64,000 bases of DNA from Smittia aterrima (Eukaryota; Arthropoda; Insecta; Diptera; Chironomidae), in contig CP093829.1 of NCBI GenBank assembly GCA_033063855.1, forward strand, positions 630,243 through 694,242, in the 5' to 3' direction. The notes under the pieces are model-generated. The model did not search any database. It was given only the letters and a program-made list of their open reading frames with translations, and had not been told where the DNA came from. Within the stretch, counting starts at the first letter, position 1. Every line of letters starts with the position of its first letter. Shown one piece after another: positions 1 to 12,900 of the stretch. Made by a program: the position numbers and the translations under genes.

Positions 1-948
1 GATTGTTTACTCAACTCACTCGTTTAGTTCAACAATAATCAATTTGCATCATCCGTAAAATTATTTACATCTCAACCGCTGTTATGTGTGTGAGCGTGAT
101 TCATTGATGAAAATTTTGTGTTCATGAATGAATGAATGCAATTTGCGCTACCGCTCGCTTGATGAGAGACGAGTGTTAGTGAGATGAATATTGGAGCGAT
201 TGGAAATTTCTTGTCGTCGTCGCCGGCTGGCAACGCAGAGGGAGCGAGTAACATTCTTTTAATCAATGGGAAACACCAACACGAGCCGCCTGTTTTCTCG
301 AGAGTGCTAAAACTTCTGTCATTCGCAGACGATGTGTTGGCTGCTTCAATAGTTCATCGACCCGATTAATTGATGTCTTTCGAGTTTCTCCCCTCTCTCA
401 CTCGCTCGCTTACTCGTCCGCCCAACTTTTACGAATGTCATAATCGCGTGGCGGAATGCGAAATGTCTAATGGGATTAAACAGCGCTAAAATTAGAAACC
501 TTGAAAACGTCAACATGATGTTACCGTACGTTCATGGATTGCGTGGCTGGGTGAGCCCGTTTCGTTCCAAGAAAATTGCGAAGCTTTCGCATGAAACTCG
601 CTAGTTTTCGCCTAGTTTCGAACATGATGTCTCGCAGTCTATGACAAACAAGCGGAATAGCTGATTAGATAACCGATAGCAACACGCGATTTCATTCATA
701 AAACAAATTTGTAATGTGTCTGGGTAGGTTTTCATATTTAACGTTCCTTATCGTGTTAATAAATCACAAGATAGTGCCGTCGGACATGAATGGAACGAAG
801 GCAATTTTGTGCCTCCGCTCTATGAATGAAAACACGTTTTAATGAACAAAAATGTCTCGCGATGTCAATTGAAATCAATTTTTTTTAAAAATAGAATTGA
901 TTTTTTTGTCAAGCAATTGATGTTCATGTCTTTCTCCTTTAATTACAG
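1..948 (+). other. intron segment of eIF5B, no gene seen
   Basis: This is non-coding sequence upstream of the first visible eIF5B exon and ends in a polypyrimidine tract and acceptor (tttctcctttaattacag, AG at 947-948). It contains a short GAAT microsatellite near 124-138 and one copy of the 12-mer TTCATTCATAAA at 691. No exon of the upstream GTPase part of eIF5B was recognised, so the rest of the gene lies to the left of the window. Confidence 0.6.
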
Positions 949-3900
949 TATGCTGGCATCAGAATCGGCCCAGTCGTAAAGAAAGACGTCATCAGAGCTT
1001 CAATCATGCTGGAACATCAGCCAGAGTGAGTATGAAGAAATTTTTTGAGTGTCGTTAAATTTTTGACATTAAAAATCCATTCGAAAGCGAGAAAGGATGC
1101 TCTTGAACTGCTAATGGAATTGACAAAGCAACTTTTACGACCGCTCTGCTTCTCTTTGATTAAAACATCTTTCTAGGAAAATAATTTTTGGGTTTTATGC
1201 TCTTAGGGGTCGAAAACATCTTAAGATCTAATTTTAGTTTAATTTCTTCAGCAACATTGCAATTAATTCTTCGATACATTGTCGAGAGCGTAAAAAATGT
1301 CAACAAAATTTACGAGCGCGCCTTGATGTTGACCGGCTCTCCACTAACAAAAAATTATTTCGAGTTTTTATTGGAAAACGCGAAATGACATTTTGCTGAA
1401 GTCAACTGAAGGAAATGTGGAAAATTAAAAAGAGAATGTCTTTAAAATGAAGTGATTACATTGAGTTCCTTTGTTGCTTCTGATCGGTCACAGTTTAAGA
1501 AATTCACAAGACTCTCCAGCGCTTTAAAAATGAAATGAATCGATGTCAGAGAAGAAGAACTCATCGAGGACAAAACTTCCGTTCCATTAAATAAATGAGA
1601 CGACAACTTCTTTTTCGGCGCAAAGTTTTATGATGATGGCAACTCATTTTACATCCTTCTTTATCTCAACTAATTTCTGTGCCATAAAGTTTTTTTTTAC
1701 GATTCCAAACTCAATTTCGTCTGACGTCACCATCCTTTGCAAACCTTTAAACCACCGGCTTTTGTCATTCAAATGTCTCCGATCGTAAAAGCAATTCAAA
1801 AATGATTATTTTCAAAGATTGTGAAGTGCGGATCTCGAGAAAGTTCCCGACAGCATTGTGACCCTTTCAAGTGCTTGTGTCGTATCTGCTTTCACATCAA
1901 AGGGAGGGAACGTTGAAATCTAAAGAGGAAAATTTATGAATTTTCTTTTCGTGAAACGAAATTGAAACGAAACAAACAGACGAAATAACTCGCTCAAGTT
2001 AAATAACATTTGCTACATCGACCATTGAAACCAACATTCGTTGTCGATTTGAAGTTAATTAGATAAAAATTGCGATTTGAACAATTTTTTCCTTCAACTA
2101 AAATATTGTCTCAGCGAGCCGCTTCGCATTTAGCCACAGTCTTTCATCGAATCAGTTCCATAGAAATTCTACGGTTCTGAACGACTCCGTGGCGCAACGG
2201 TAGCGCGTCCGACTCCAGATCGGAAGGTTGCGTGTTCAAATCACGTCGGGGTCATAAGATCTTTTTTGCTTAATATTTTCTTTTAATTTAAAACATATTT
2301 TTTAATAAAAAAAGTTTAAAAATGTGAAGAAAATATTTTGGTGACGACTTAAATGCCACGCAATCAAGCTTTGTATTTTTGAAAAAGCTGAAATTCCATT
2401 TTAAACTAAAAATCTTTGAGAAAATATTTTTTGAATCTCATTTTCTCATTAAACTTTAAAAACTTCACAAAAATATTTAAACAAACTTTCTTGAAAAATA
2501 TTTTAAATTTAAAACAACTTCTGTCAAAAAAAGATCTTATGACCCCGACGTGATTTGAACACGCAACCTTCTGATCTGGAGTCAGACGCGCTACCGTTGC
2601 GCCACGGAGTCTTTCAGCACCGTATGAAATCTACGGTGTCGAGTGTTGTGGATATTGTGGCGAAATGTTCAATATAAACGGAGTGGAAAATGGTTTCACC
2701 TTGTTTCGCTTGCAATTATTAATTTACTTTATTTTCTTTGCTTCTAGATACGCGACAATTCTTGCATTCGATGTTAAGATTGAAAGCGACGCACAGGAAC
2801 ACGCTGATCGTCTCAACGTGAAAATCTTCCAAGCCGACATCATTTACCATTTGTTCGATAAGTTTACTGCCTATCGCGAGGAGCTGAAGGCACAAAAGCG
2901 CGAGCAATTCAAGTCCATCGCTGTCTTCCCCTGCAAATTAAAGGTAATTTGAAGACATCAATCTTCACTCGAGTGAAAAAAGCTAATTGACTTTAATTAG
3001 TCGAAAACAAAATTTAATTAGTGTCGTCGTTCGTCTTGATCGTTGAACCGTCGTGACATCAAATCGAAATGTAAATCATTTCGTTGAAGAAAACAAAATG
3101 TTTTTTTTTTGTGGCTGCCTCTAAAAGATTCGCGTCAAGGTCTTTTGCACAGTTTTCATGAATGAATCTCGTTCGTTTGTTTGTTTGCTACGAGCGAATT
3201 GTTGTTGTCGTGAATTCATTGATGGAAACTGTAACTGGCAGCTCGATTAGTTCTCTCGCGAACCGGGGGAATCATTTCCTGTGCTTTTGCTTTTTTTCTC
3301 TTCAATTTAATTAATTGATTTTTTATTCATTTGCTCGGAGCTCGTTCAGTTTCAGAACTTTTGTTGTTGTTCTCATGATAAAACGAAATCGAAGCAACAT
3401 AATCGATCAGCTTCTGTCGTGAATTGAAAAAGCAATTAATACTTACGTAATATTGTTTTTCAGATTCTGCCGCAATGCATATTTAATTCTCGCGATCCAA
3501 TCGTGATGGGTGTGACGGTTGAAGCTGGAATACTCAAGGAAGGAACGCCAATTTGCGTACCTAGCAAAGGGGTAAGTGAAAGACACTTTACATCTGCAAA
3601 ACATTACTAAGCTCATGTCTCATTCGTAATGTTGAACGGCGTCATTTTTTGTTTGTCCAAGCGAAGCCAAAAAAGAATTCTGTCGCCTCTTGAGCCCACC
3701 AATTTGTAATTGAAACACATTTCAGAAGGAAAGATGTTGTTGACGAGCAGACAATGTCGACGTTAAAACGAACGAAAAGTTCGTTGTCTAAGATAAACAC
3801 ACGAGAGAGAGAGAGAAAAGAATGAGAAATGTCTCGCAAGAAGACGAACGAAACAAAAACACTGACCGGATATTGATTAAGAAACAAGAACACAAAAACT

Positions 3901-6900
3901 AAAAAAGAGATAAAGAGCGATCGTCTTATGCAACATAGCAAAGGGTCTAACAACGAAAGCAAATGTTATCAGTGGAACATGTTGAAGCGCCTCTCAGTAA
4001 TTGAAGTGCAAGAGGAAAATTGAATAATCATAAAAGTAAGACGACAAAAAAAAAACGTTTCAAAGCTTTTGAAAGAAAGCAAGAAGAGGCGAGAGCGAGA
4101 AGACGAAGAAAATAAATAAATAATTTATACCATCCGGTCAATTTTTATCTCCGAAATTGCCTCTTCACTTGATCGCTTCGGGCCTCAAGGGGATCGGATA
4201 CACATTAACTAGATGATGCTTTTGTTGTTGATGGTTCTTCTTAAGTCGTTTCTCGATCTTCGTCTTCTTTTGTCGTATTTTTTACTCGAAATTCTCTTAA
4301 GTGTTACTCCACTTCAACCCATTCAAGCTTCTTCTTCTTAATCGATTCCGTTGAATTGACCACTGGACGACTTTCTGGATTTTATGTGCAGAAGCACATT
4401 TGATAAATTTGTTTATTCCAACGGAAGGACGAAGATTGCGAAACAATGATTAATCACGAATGAACATTTATCCAAAAACAAAATTGATCGGGTAACTTCA
4501 GGTGCAGGTTGAGCGTTGCATTTAAAGTTTTGTAATCGACGTCTTTGTTTTCCCATTTCGTGCCTTCGAGACATTTAATCACTGGGTCCGAGACGAAAAA
4601 TCAGGTTTCATTCGAAGCGAGAGAGGGAAGCGCTCCAATTAAACGCTACGAGGAACAAGATTTATTTCACTTAAATGATAATTACGAAGGCTTCTTTCGT
4701 TCGGTTGTGCGTTTTGTGTAATCAACAGGTGTTTCCAATTTTCTTCGATCGCTTTGCTTGTTTCTCGTGATTTTAATGACGCTTCGAGCTTGAGAAATGG
4801 CTGACGAGAGGGATCGGAGTGGGGATGAGAACGCAGAGCCTTCATTGTAATAATTAGCCACGAATTTATGAAATCTGAGGAGAGTGACGAAGAAGCAGTA
4901 AACGGAAATCTGAAAGATAAATATTTTGATAATCAAGTGATCGTTTTTCTCTTTCGCTTTTCTGCTGAACAGTTTTCTTTATTATTTGAAAACGAAATTG
5001 GAACCGTTTCCTGTTTATCGTAAAATCAGCATTTTAATAAATGGTCTTCGTGACGAGTGGAAACGAAACTGCTTTCGATAGCATTTAATTTTCATTCAAG
5101 TCGCTTCTGGTGACGCTTCAGACTCGACTCTAGTGCAAAGGTGATCAACGTGTTGAGTTCGTGACAACGCTCAACTTAATTCCAAGGCTTTGAATGTCAT
5201 TCGTTCGAACAAACCATTGCGATACATGAGATTTGAGAGTTTTGTTTCCATCCGGAAATTCACTTGCACTGGCTGGTTGATTGTCATTGAAGTTGAATGT
5301 AACGTTAGATTGTTCTATTCTCGGTATGGCTTCCAATCTTTTCTAGCGGTCAGTAATTTGATGATCACAGAGAATAATAGCAAAGGGGAAATAAGAATTC
5401 TCAATGTTTCATTCACCTTTTGTCTTTAAATGGAAATAGAAATTTTATTCAGTGACTTGGCGTCGTCTCCCAAATTCCAAGCCAGCGTGGCATCGCATTT
5501 TAAATTATGAGGTGATGTAAATTTGATATAAGCACTCGAGAATTCTGATGAAAACTCCTCATGCGCACGTTTCCATTAAAACGATGTAACTCATTTGACA
5601 CTCGACGACAGACGAGATTGGGTGTTAGATAAAGTTTTAGGTTTAAGGCGCCACGACACAGAGATGTTGCATCTGATTCAGGTGTGAACAGAAAAGTGCA
5701 TTTCGATGTTGCGACTCAGCGTGAGACGAGTTTACTTATAGACGGAAGGAAATATTTCGTTTAATATCAAAATGCCATCAGCAGATGACATTAAGGCGAC
5801 AAAGTCTCCACAAAAAAATGAAGTTCCGGCGCATGTGAATCATTTTTAATCGGGAATCATTCATAAGCTTCGTTTTGGTTACACAGACGAAGTCATAAAA
5901 GTGTTCTTAGAGATGCTTCCGACGAATGAAGCAAACAACGTTTCAAAAGAATTAAAACTTCCTTCCGGACTTTAATTAGATTTATGAGAGAGCGAGATAT
6001 CCGATGCCGGTTTGTTTTTCGCAAGAATGTTTCTTGTCGGCTTCCTTTCGATCTCTTCAAAGTTAATGGAACGCAAACGGAATGTCAAATTCGAAAAGCC
6101 CTTCACAACCAAAACCGATTTAACCATAATCATGTAATTTTAATAAACTTTTTTTGTTCTCTCGTTTTCCGCTCGTTATTCATGGCAGCATTACAAACAC
6201 GATTTGGAATATTTTAATTCGTGTTTTCGCTCCATTCATGAAAATCGCTTGTGAATGATAAATGAAGGAAAAGACGACGAAGCTCGTCTTGTTGTTTGTT
6301 TGTCTTTTTCGTATATTTCGTATTTTTTTTTTCTTGAGAGAATTACGCAGTTTTAATTTTAATAGTCGGGCGTTCCGGAGGGAAAACCATTCGTTCCACG
6401 CTGTGTGACATGAAAATCGCTACGCAATCTCCGGGAGTTGTTATGGAAACTAGTTCATGAATCAAGTGAAATTCCATCTGATCCCTCCGTCGTTGCTATA
6501 AGTTTAATGAATGAAAGAAAAATACGTGGCATGTGAATGAATGAATGAGCGAGTGTTGTAACTGTTTTCTGCCTCAGCTACGAAGGCGAGCTTGGAGTGA
6601 ATGTAAGCTTGCGGTTTTTCTACTATTTCCAACGCTCGGTTGAGTGTAAATTGCTCTGCGCTGCTAATGCCATTCAGCGAAACTTATCTCTCGACCGAAC
6701 GCTCTCTGCCACGATGAATGAAATGAGTTTCAGTGTTGTAAGATGATAATCGACATGGAGCAAGAAAAATTTGTTACACAATTCGCCTTCGGTGCATAAG
6801 CGAAACGTGAAACAAAGCCACAACATCCACCGAGCACTAAAAATGGAAATGAAAACGGCTTCGAGCAGTTTTCTAGTTTCGCGGTTTGCTTATTTTTTGC

Positions 6901-9900
6901 GGCTCACGATTCGATTTCATTCACAACCCTGACGTCGCTGCTGGATGAAAAAAAAATAGCGAAAAGCTGACTCGGGAACGAAGAGCGACATCAATTGAAA
7001 AATTGACGTTTCCGGCTGGTTACCCGACGATCGCGATGATGCTTTTTGTTTTTATTTCGTTTTCTGAGAGCGGAAAAAATGTAAAACACAAAATTCTTTT
7101 CGCATAAATTGGAATTCGAATCTAGTCAGTGATATCAAACCATCTGCCGCTCCCCGAAACGGAAAAGAAAGAAAAAAGAGAAAGAGAAGGCTTGACAGCA
7201 GAAGGCATTCAGTTACAGCGGCATTCCCACAACCGGCCCATGACTGTTACACTAAGATTCGCCTTATAATTTATTGTCGTTTGTTCCAGTAATTTATATT
7301 TCTTAAGAAAATTATGGAGATTTCTAAACATTCCGCTGATATGAAATTAAATTTTCATTAAAACTGAGTTAGGGGAGAAGCTAGAACGATCCGGAAGTTG
7401 TGATGTCAAGGTCATGATCGTTAATAACATCAAAAAATAAAATTTTAATTATTTTTATGAGCGGGCCGCGTGTTGCGGCGGCTTTTAATTATTTTCATTC
7501 TCTCGATTCCAAAGTTATTCGGAGAACTTAATGAATTGAAAAGGGAGAGAAGCGTGAACGGCTAATTGATGTTCATAAATCACTATAATAATCCGAGCTC
7601 TCGTATCAAACAAATCTTGAAAATGGGAAAAATTTTAATTTTGTTCTCCATTGAACCGAATCGCAATCTCTCGAGCAGAGACGATCAAGATTTCCTGTCC
7701 CGGTGCGATTTCATAATTGATTAATAGCCGCTTCCGTCGAGGCTTAAATGGATTTGCCCATCGCAATGATCTATTAATAGCTTGGACATTGCGTCAACGC
7801 TTCTTACGCCACATCCGAAATCACTTCGCTCTGTCTCGTTTTGTTTTTTGACAATCAAGTGTCAATTAAATTAAAGAAAGAACATCGAGCAGACAACTAA
7901 CGATGATTAGTTTGGAGCCTCAAGAATCGGATCTGATTGCATCACACGAATCATTCGCGTAATTCAAGTGAGTCATTAGCTAAGATTGCCTTCTCTGCTA
8001 ATGCCTCCACTCGTAAACATTTTAATTTTTTTCAGCCGTTCATTCATAGACTTTTTTTGTTTTTTTCATCTTAAACATTTCCATTCACGAAAACAAATAA
8101 TTTTTTAGCGCGCAATTGGGTGTAGATGAAGACAAGAGGAAGTGATAGAGAGAGAGAAGCAAATTGTAACGTAGCTCGACCGATTTTTACGATTGAAATC
8201 GGCCTCGTAATTTTTGCTGAATGAAAGTTTGCTTTTTTCGCTTCGCTTGAATGAGATTCGAAATTTCATTCATAAAAACATTTTACAACCTCATTTTCAT
8301 GAATGAAATGCAAGATTTTACGGCTTTAATCCGTTTGTGAGTGTGTTGGTGACGCGATGTGTTTGTTCGTTGCTCTGGGTGAATAAGTGAGAGAGACCGG
8401 AAGGAAGTAGAATAAGCAATAATTGGATGTTGAAGCAACCCGACAGTTGTGTTAGTCGATTATTTTCTGTTCCACATCGAAGCATGTTGAAGACGTCAAT
8501 TCCTTCTTGATTCACTCAAGTTTACAACCCTTACTTGTAACGACGATTTACCATTATGCCGCTCGCTAGAGCATATCGAAAATGTGCGTCGTTCAATGTA
8601 AAGAACGAGCAAAATGTGTTTTTTGTGAATGGAAACACAAACAGATGTCAAATGATGAATGGAGAGAAAAACTGAGGGAAACATATAAAATTAGATTTAC
8701 AATACGTAACGAGTAAGTGAGAGAGAGACAGTCTCAACGTAGAATTTCATGAATGAAACATTTTTCCTTCCTCCTTTGCTGTTTGTTTGCGAGGGAAGCA
8801 GAAGGGGGATGATGTTTATGTGAATGGAATAACGATGAATGGTTCGTTGTTATAAAGTTCGAGGGCTTATAAAACAACGGAGACTGTCGCCGGATGAAAA
8901 ATGTCCTAACTTAACCATTCGAATAAAGACGTAACCAATTTGTATCCACTTAATAATTACACGATGTCGATTGAATGAGAGTTATGACGATTCATTTCCG
9001 AAAACGTGACCCGTAAATTAAAAGATTAGTTAGCAGGCAGCAAGAAAAAAAGGTCCATCGTGATGATGAATGCTTCAGAGAGAAGAGAACAAATATTTGT
9101 TCAACAACAAAAAGTTTCTGGGAAAGGGCTTCGAATCTGCTGCTAATGAAACACTTCCGATGCCGAGATGTGTTGTTAAAATTTGTTCCGTCCTGCGTCG
9201 ACTGTCAGATCGACACGTTTTAATTGTGAAACGCAAACAATTCCCTTCCGATCCATTATGCTGCCGACTTCCTTCCTTCCGGATTTTTTTCCCTCGACTT
9301 CGCTTTGAATTTATTTATGTCGAGCCATGTGTTACGTTTTAAAGAAATGTCGAAACTTCCGATTCTCCGGCTAAGTAGGAAATAAGATTTCAAGTGCCAT
9401 TTCAAGCTGATCGTTAATGGACAACGAATCGGAAGTTCTAAATTATGGAATCGAATGATCGATGCCTGATGTCATGCAGGATGCGTCTCGTGTTCGTGCT
9501 TTTCATATTTCGTGTGGGAAAAGTTTGACTTGTGTCGCTGGCTATGCTCATTAGTGACATGTAAAGTCAAAAATCTTCTTAGAAATTGTCCAACATGGGA
9601 GAATTTAGCGTCGAATTACGATTTGGAGTTTCTCATGTTTTCATTTGGTTTGTGTAAAGGCTCTGACGCTCAACAATTAGCGACAGTCAAACGAATGGCG
9701 TTTTGGAAAATGTAAATAGCAAAAGGAAGTTGTTGAGCTGAACGTGATGGAATGAATGATTTCTGCCTTCGCCATTGTTTTCGATAACAAACCTTCTGAG
9801 CTGCTCATGAATGAATGACAGCGATTAATGAATAATCCGAACAATTATCAATTCATTAAAGCTAATGCCCGCGACTTATTGCTGTTGTGACCTATAAAGG

Positions 9901-12900
9901 CGTCTCGATTGTTTGCTAATGCAAATTCCGTCGAGTGAATGTCAATTCGATGATTCAGTTTAACATTCGCTCGATTATTTCATTTCTATGAGTTTTGTTC
10001 GCTTCACAAGAAATATCAGAAATGCTTTTGAGAAGTACAAAATATTATAACTTTCGTTATATAAAGCTAGCCCACTTTTTAAGTGGTGACCTGTGTGGCC
10101 TTAGTTACGCTTTAGAGAACTTCGGTTCTCCATTGCGTAATTAATGCAGGTCAGAAAAATTTTTGGAAGGCATCGTCACAAAGATTTCAATATCTTCGTT
10201 GAGCCTTGATTATAAACTTCACAAGAAATTTCAGAAACGTTGTTGGATGAATCGAAAATAATTTCATAAAGTTTATCCTAATCCTAAAACTGGTTACCTG
10301 CGATAGGGACCGGCTTCGCCATCTAGAATTTCGGTTCACGGTGGCGAAGTCGCTTCGCGGGACAAATTTTTTTTAAAGGCTCATCACAAAGATTTCAATA
10401 TCTTCGTTGAGTCTCATTATGAATTTCGTAAACTTCACAAGAAATTTCAGTAAAGTTGCTGAAAGGATAGAAAATATTTTATTGCTAGTTACACCCCCTC
10501 CAGGCCTGCGGCTGGTCAAATTACGCGACGAGGATTTCGGTTCTCGTTGTCGTAAGTTCGCAGGTCTAAATATTTTTTCAAAGGCTCTTCACAAAGATTT
10601 CAATATCTTCGTTGTGCCTTATAAAAGTTGAATAAAATATTTTCATACGAACGAATGGAAAATGAAACTACGAAGATTCACAAAAAGTTAAAAGACTGAC
10701 TCTCATTCAAGCACTGGAAGTCCTAAAACCTTCACAGTCTCTTGCGTATTCAATATGCATTGAAGGCAATTTAATTTTAGGCTTCTTCACAATAATTTAA
10801 TTGTCTTCAATGAGCCCAATTCGATACAAATTATAACAAATAAAAAAATATCAGTTTTTTTAGACTTCACAAGAACTTTCTGAAATCATCTAATGCAAAC
10901 AAAAGAACGTTCATTTATGATAAACTCCAGCCCATTGTATTTATACATATGGCTTTAAGTATTATGAAACATATTTCTTGAAGGCTTTTTCACAAAGATT
11001 TAAATATCTTCGAAAAGCCCAGTTAGATTGCAGAAAACAAAAAATTACGATAAAAAATTATTTAAGAATGCTCACGGTTCAGTTTCAGTCGTATCAAATA
11101 TATTGCTTCACAAAAGTTTTCGGAAACGTTTCCACTCAATGCTCTAAAAAATCTATTCTATTATTCTATTTAAACGAATATGAGTGTGGGCCGGAGTAAA
11201 AATTAAAATTTTTACCCCCACTTCTTTCATTATGAAAGTTTAAATATTTTTGCAAGACTAATCACAAAGATTTAAATATCTTCGTTTAGTCTAATTCGTG
11301 ATAAGAAAATAAAAGCTCGAGGTTAAGATAACTTAGCCAATCGCGAAATATTTTTCTTCCCGCGCTTATCGAATGTTGACACAGGTGGATCGTCCAAATC
11401 GATCCCTCTAAACGTGTTAATGGAACTCGATTGTAGGCTTGCCAGACAAGCTGATACCAGGAGTGGTTAGTGGGCTCCATTGCTTCTAAATATGTGAGAA
11501 AAAATATTATTTTGGATTTGCTAGAATTTCTGACTTTGCGATCCATTTAAAAGGTGTTGAGCCTTTCAATCATTTAGGTGGAAGCGAGTCACGCCGTGCC
11601 CTCTTATCAATATTGATTCTGATAGAGACAGAAGAAGAAGAACGGAAAAAAATTGTCAAATGTAAACATTTGATGGAAGTGTCAATATTTGTCTCGGGGC
11701 TCAGAAACGCGTTTAGTTCCATTAAAATAAATTAGTCGACATGAGTTCGTTTTCTTTTTTTTATTCGCGTCTGCGAATTAGCTGCCGGCATCAGAAATTC
11801 CAATGCGACTTTGTTGCGCAAACTCTAGTGGGTCTGTCGAGGCACTCATTAAGAATATTGGCACCCAATTAATTTACTCCAGAGCTACGATACTTAATGT
11901 TGACACTGTCACGTCTGTTTCTCATTAATCTCGAGTTGAAGTTAGGGCCCGACACGACGAAGATAATTTTGTTGCACAAACACGATCGTCATCCAGCTGG
12001 CTTCACTTCATTTGAGAATTCGCATGAAACCTCGCTCGACTTCTCTTCTGGTACAAAGTAAAAATGTGTGTCCAATTAATTCCGCTCAATTTCACTCTTC
12101 GATGTTATTAAAAGTTTTTTCTTTCATTTCAAAAGATGAAGCGTTTTTTATCTTTCGAGAAATATTATCGAGCAAATAAAAGACGAGAAGCTTGAAGAAA
12201 GGGACGATCGTAAGTTGTGTGAAGTCTTAGTTTGGCTACTCGAACTCAAAGTGACATCGCTCGAGTTCGGATTTCTTCTTTAAACTTTATCGAGTAAAAA
12301 CAAACATGAAACTCGCAAGACGACAATAAAAGAAACTGTGAAATAAGAAGTTTCTCAAATGTCGTCATTCTGTCTGACGATGAAAACTTTTCTTTCTCGC
12401 GTTACTTCAATATTCCCCAATACTTCGGAGACCCATGAAGAGCGAAATACAAAACAAATTGAAATGTTGCTTTGAATGAAAAAATAAATTTTTATTTTGT
12501 TAAACAAACATTTGAAGAAATGTTTGTCGTTCGCGCGGAGTTGTCTTCTCGCTTTAATATTTGCTAGGGCTGTTTCTAACGAGCTGGAGCCACGTGGGCT
12601 TCCAAATGACTGATCTCAGCAGGGCCTCGCTTGTCAGTCGAAGCCGATTTAGTAGTGATAACTAGCCAATCGCCTTAAAAGGAATCTTTCGGTCCAATTC
12701 AATCGTGTCAACGACTCACTGCGACTGCCAACAGACCAATCCATAAAATAGCCCGCGAGCAAAACACTCATGTCGTTCGAAAAGTGTTGCTTACATAAAT
12801 GGATTGGAAAACCTACTCGAAAATTTCAATAAACTGCACTTTACCACAAAACTCTTTTTTCTCAACTATAAATCTCATTAAAAAGCGGCCGACTCTTACA

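Larger units (their letters stand above)
10002..11292 (+). repeat. array of six diverged ~140-210-bp structured RNA-like units
   Basis: Six related units lie in tandem inside the large eIF5B intron, starting near 10002, 10213, 10428, 10674, 10862 and 11103. Each has the same order of parts. First comes a 5' box close to CTTCACAAGAAATTTCAGAAA. Then comes a central hairpin whose sequence differs from unit to unit but still pairs. Next is an A/T spacer like AAATATTTTTNNAAGG, and last a terminal hairpin with a conserved top (CACAAAGATTTCAATATCTT) on a basal stem. Basal stems change on both sides (AGGCTCA/TGAGTCT, AGACTAA/TTAGTCT, GGCTTTTTC/GAAAAGCC), which is covariation. Spacing is uneven (about 190-240 bp) and identity is uneven, unlike a young satellite. 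I do not recognise the family. H/ACA boxes are not in the right places and no hammerhead core is present. The strand is inferred from the host intron and from where the T-rich spacer lies. Confidence 0.75.

Noticed and set aside
1631..1725. Box C/D snoRNA in the eIF5B intron (ATGATGA ... CTGA)
   Set aside because: No terminal stem and no C'/D' arrangement; these short motifs occur often by chance.
10002..11292. Box H/ACA snoRNA cluster as an explanation of the array
   Set aside because: No ANANNA hinge is kept between the two hairpins and no ACA sits three bases from a 3' end after the terminal hairpin. Unit length and layout also differ.
10002..11292. Hammerhead or twister ribozyme repeats
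   Set aside because: No CTGATGA...GAAA hammerhead core or twister-type conserved loops were found in any unit.
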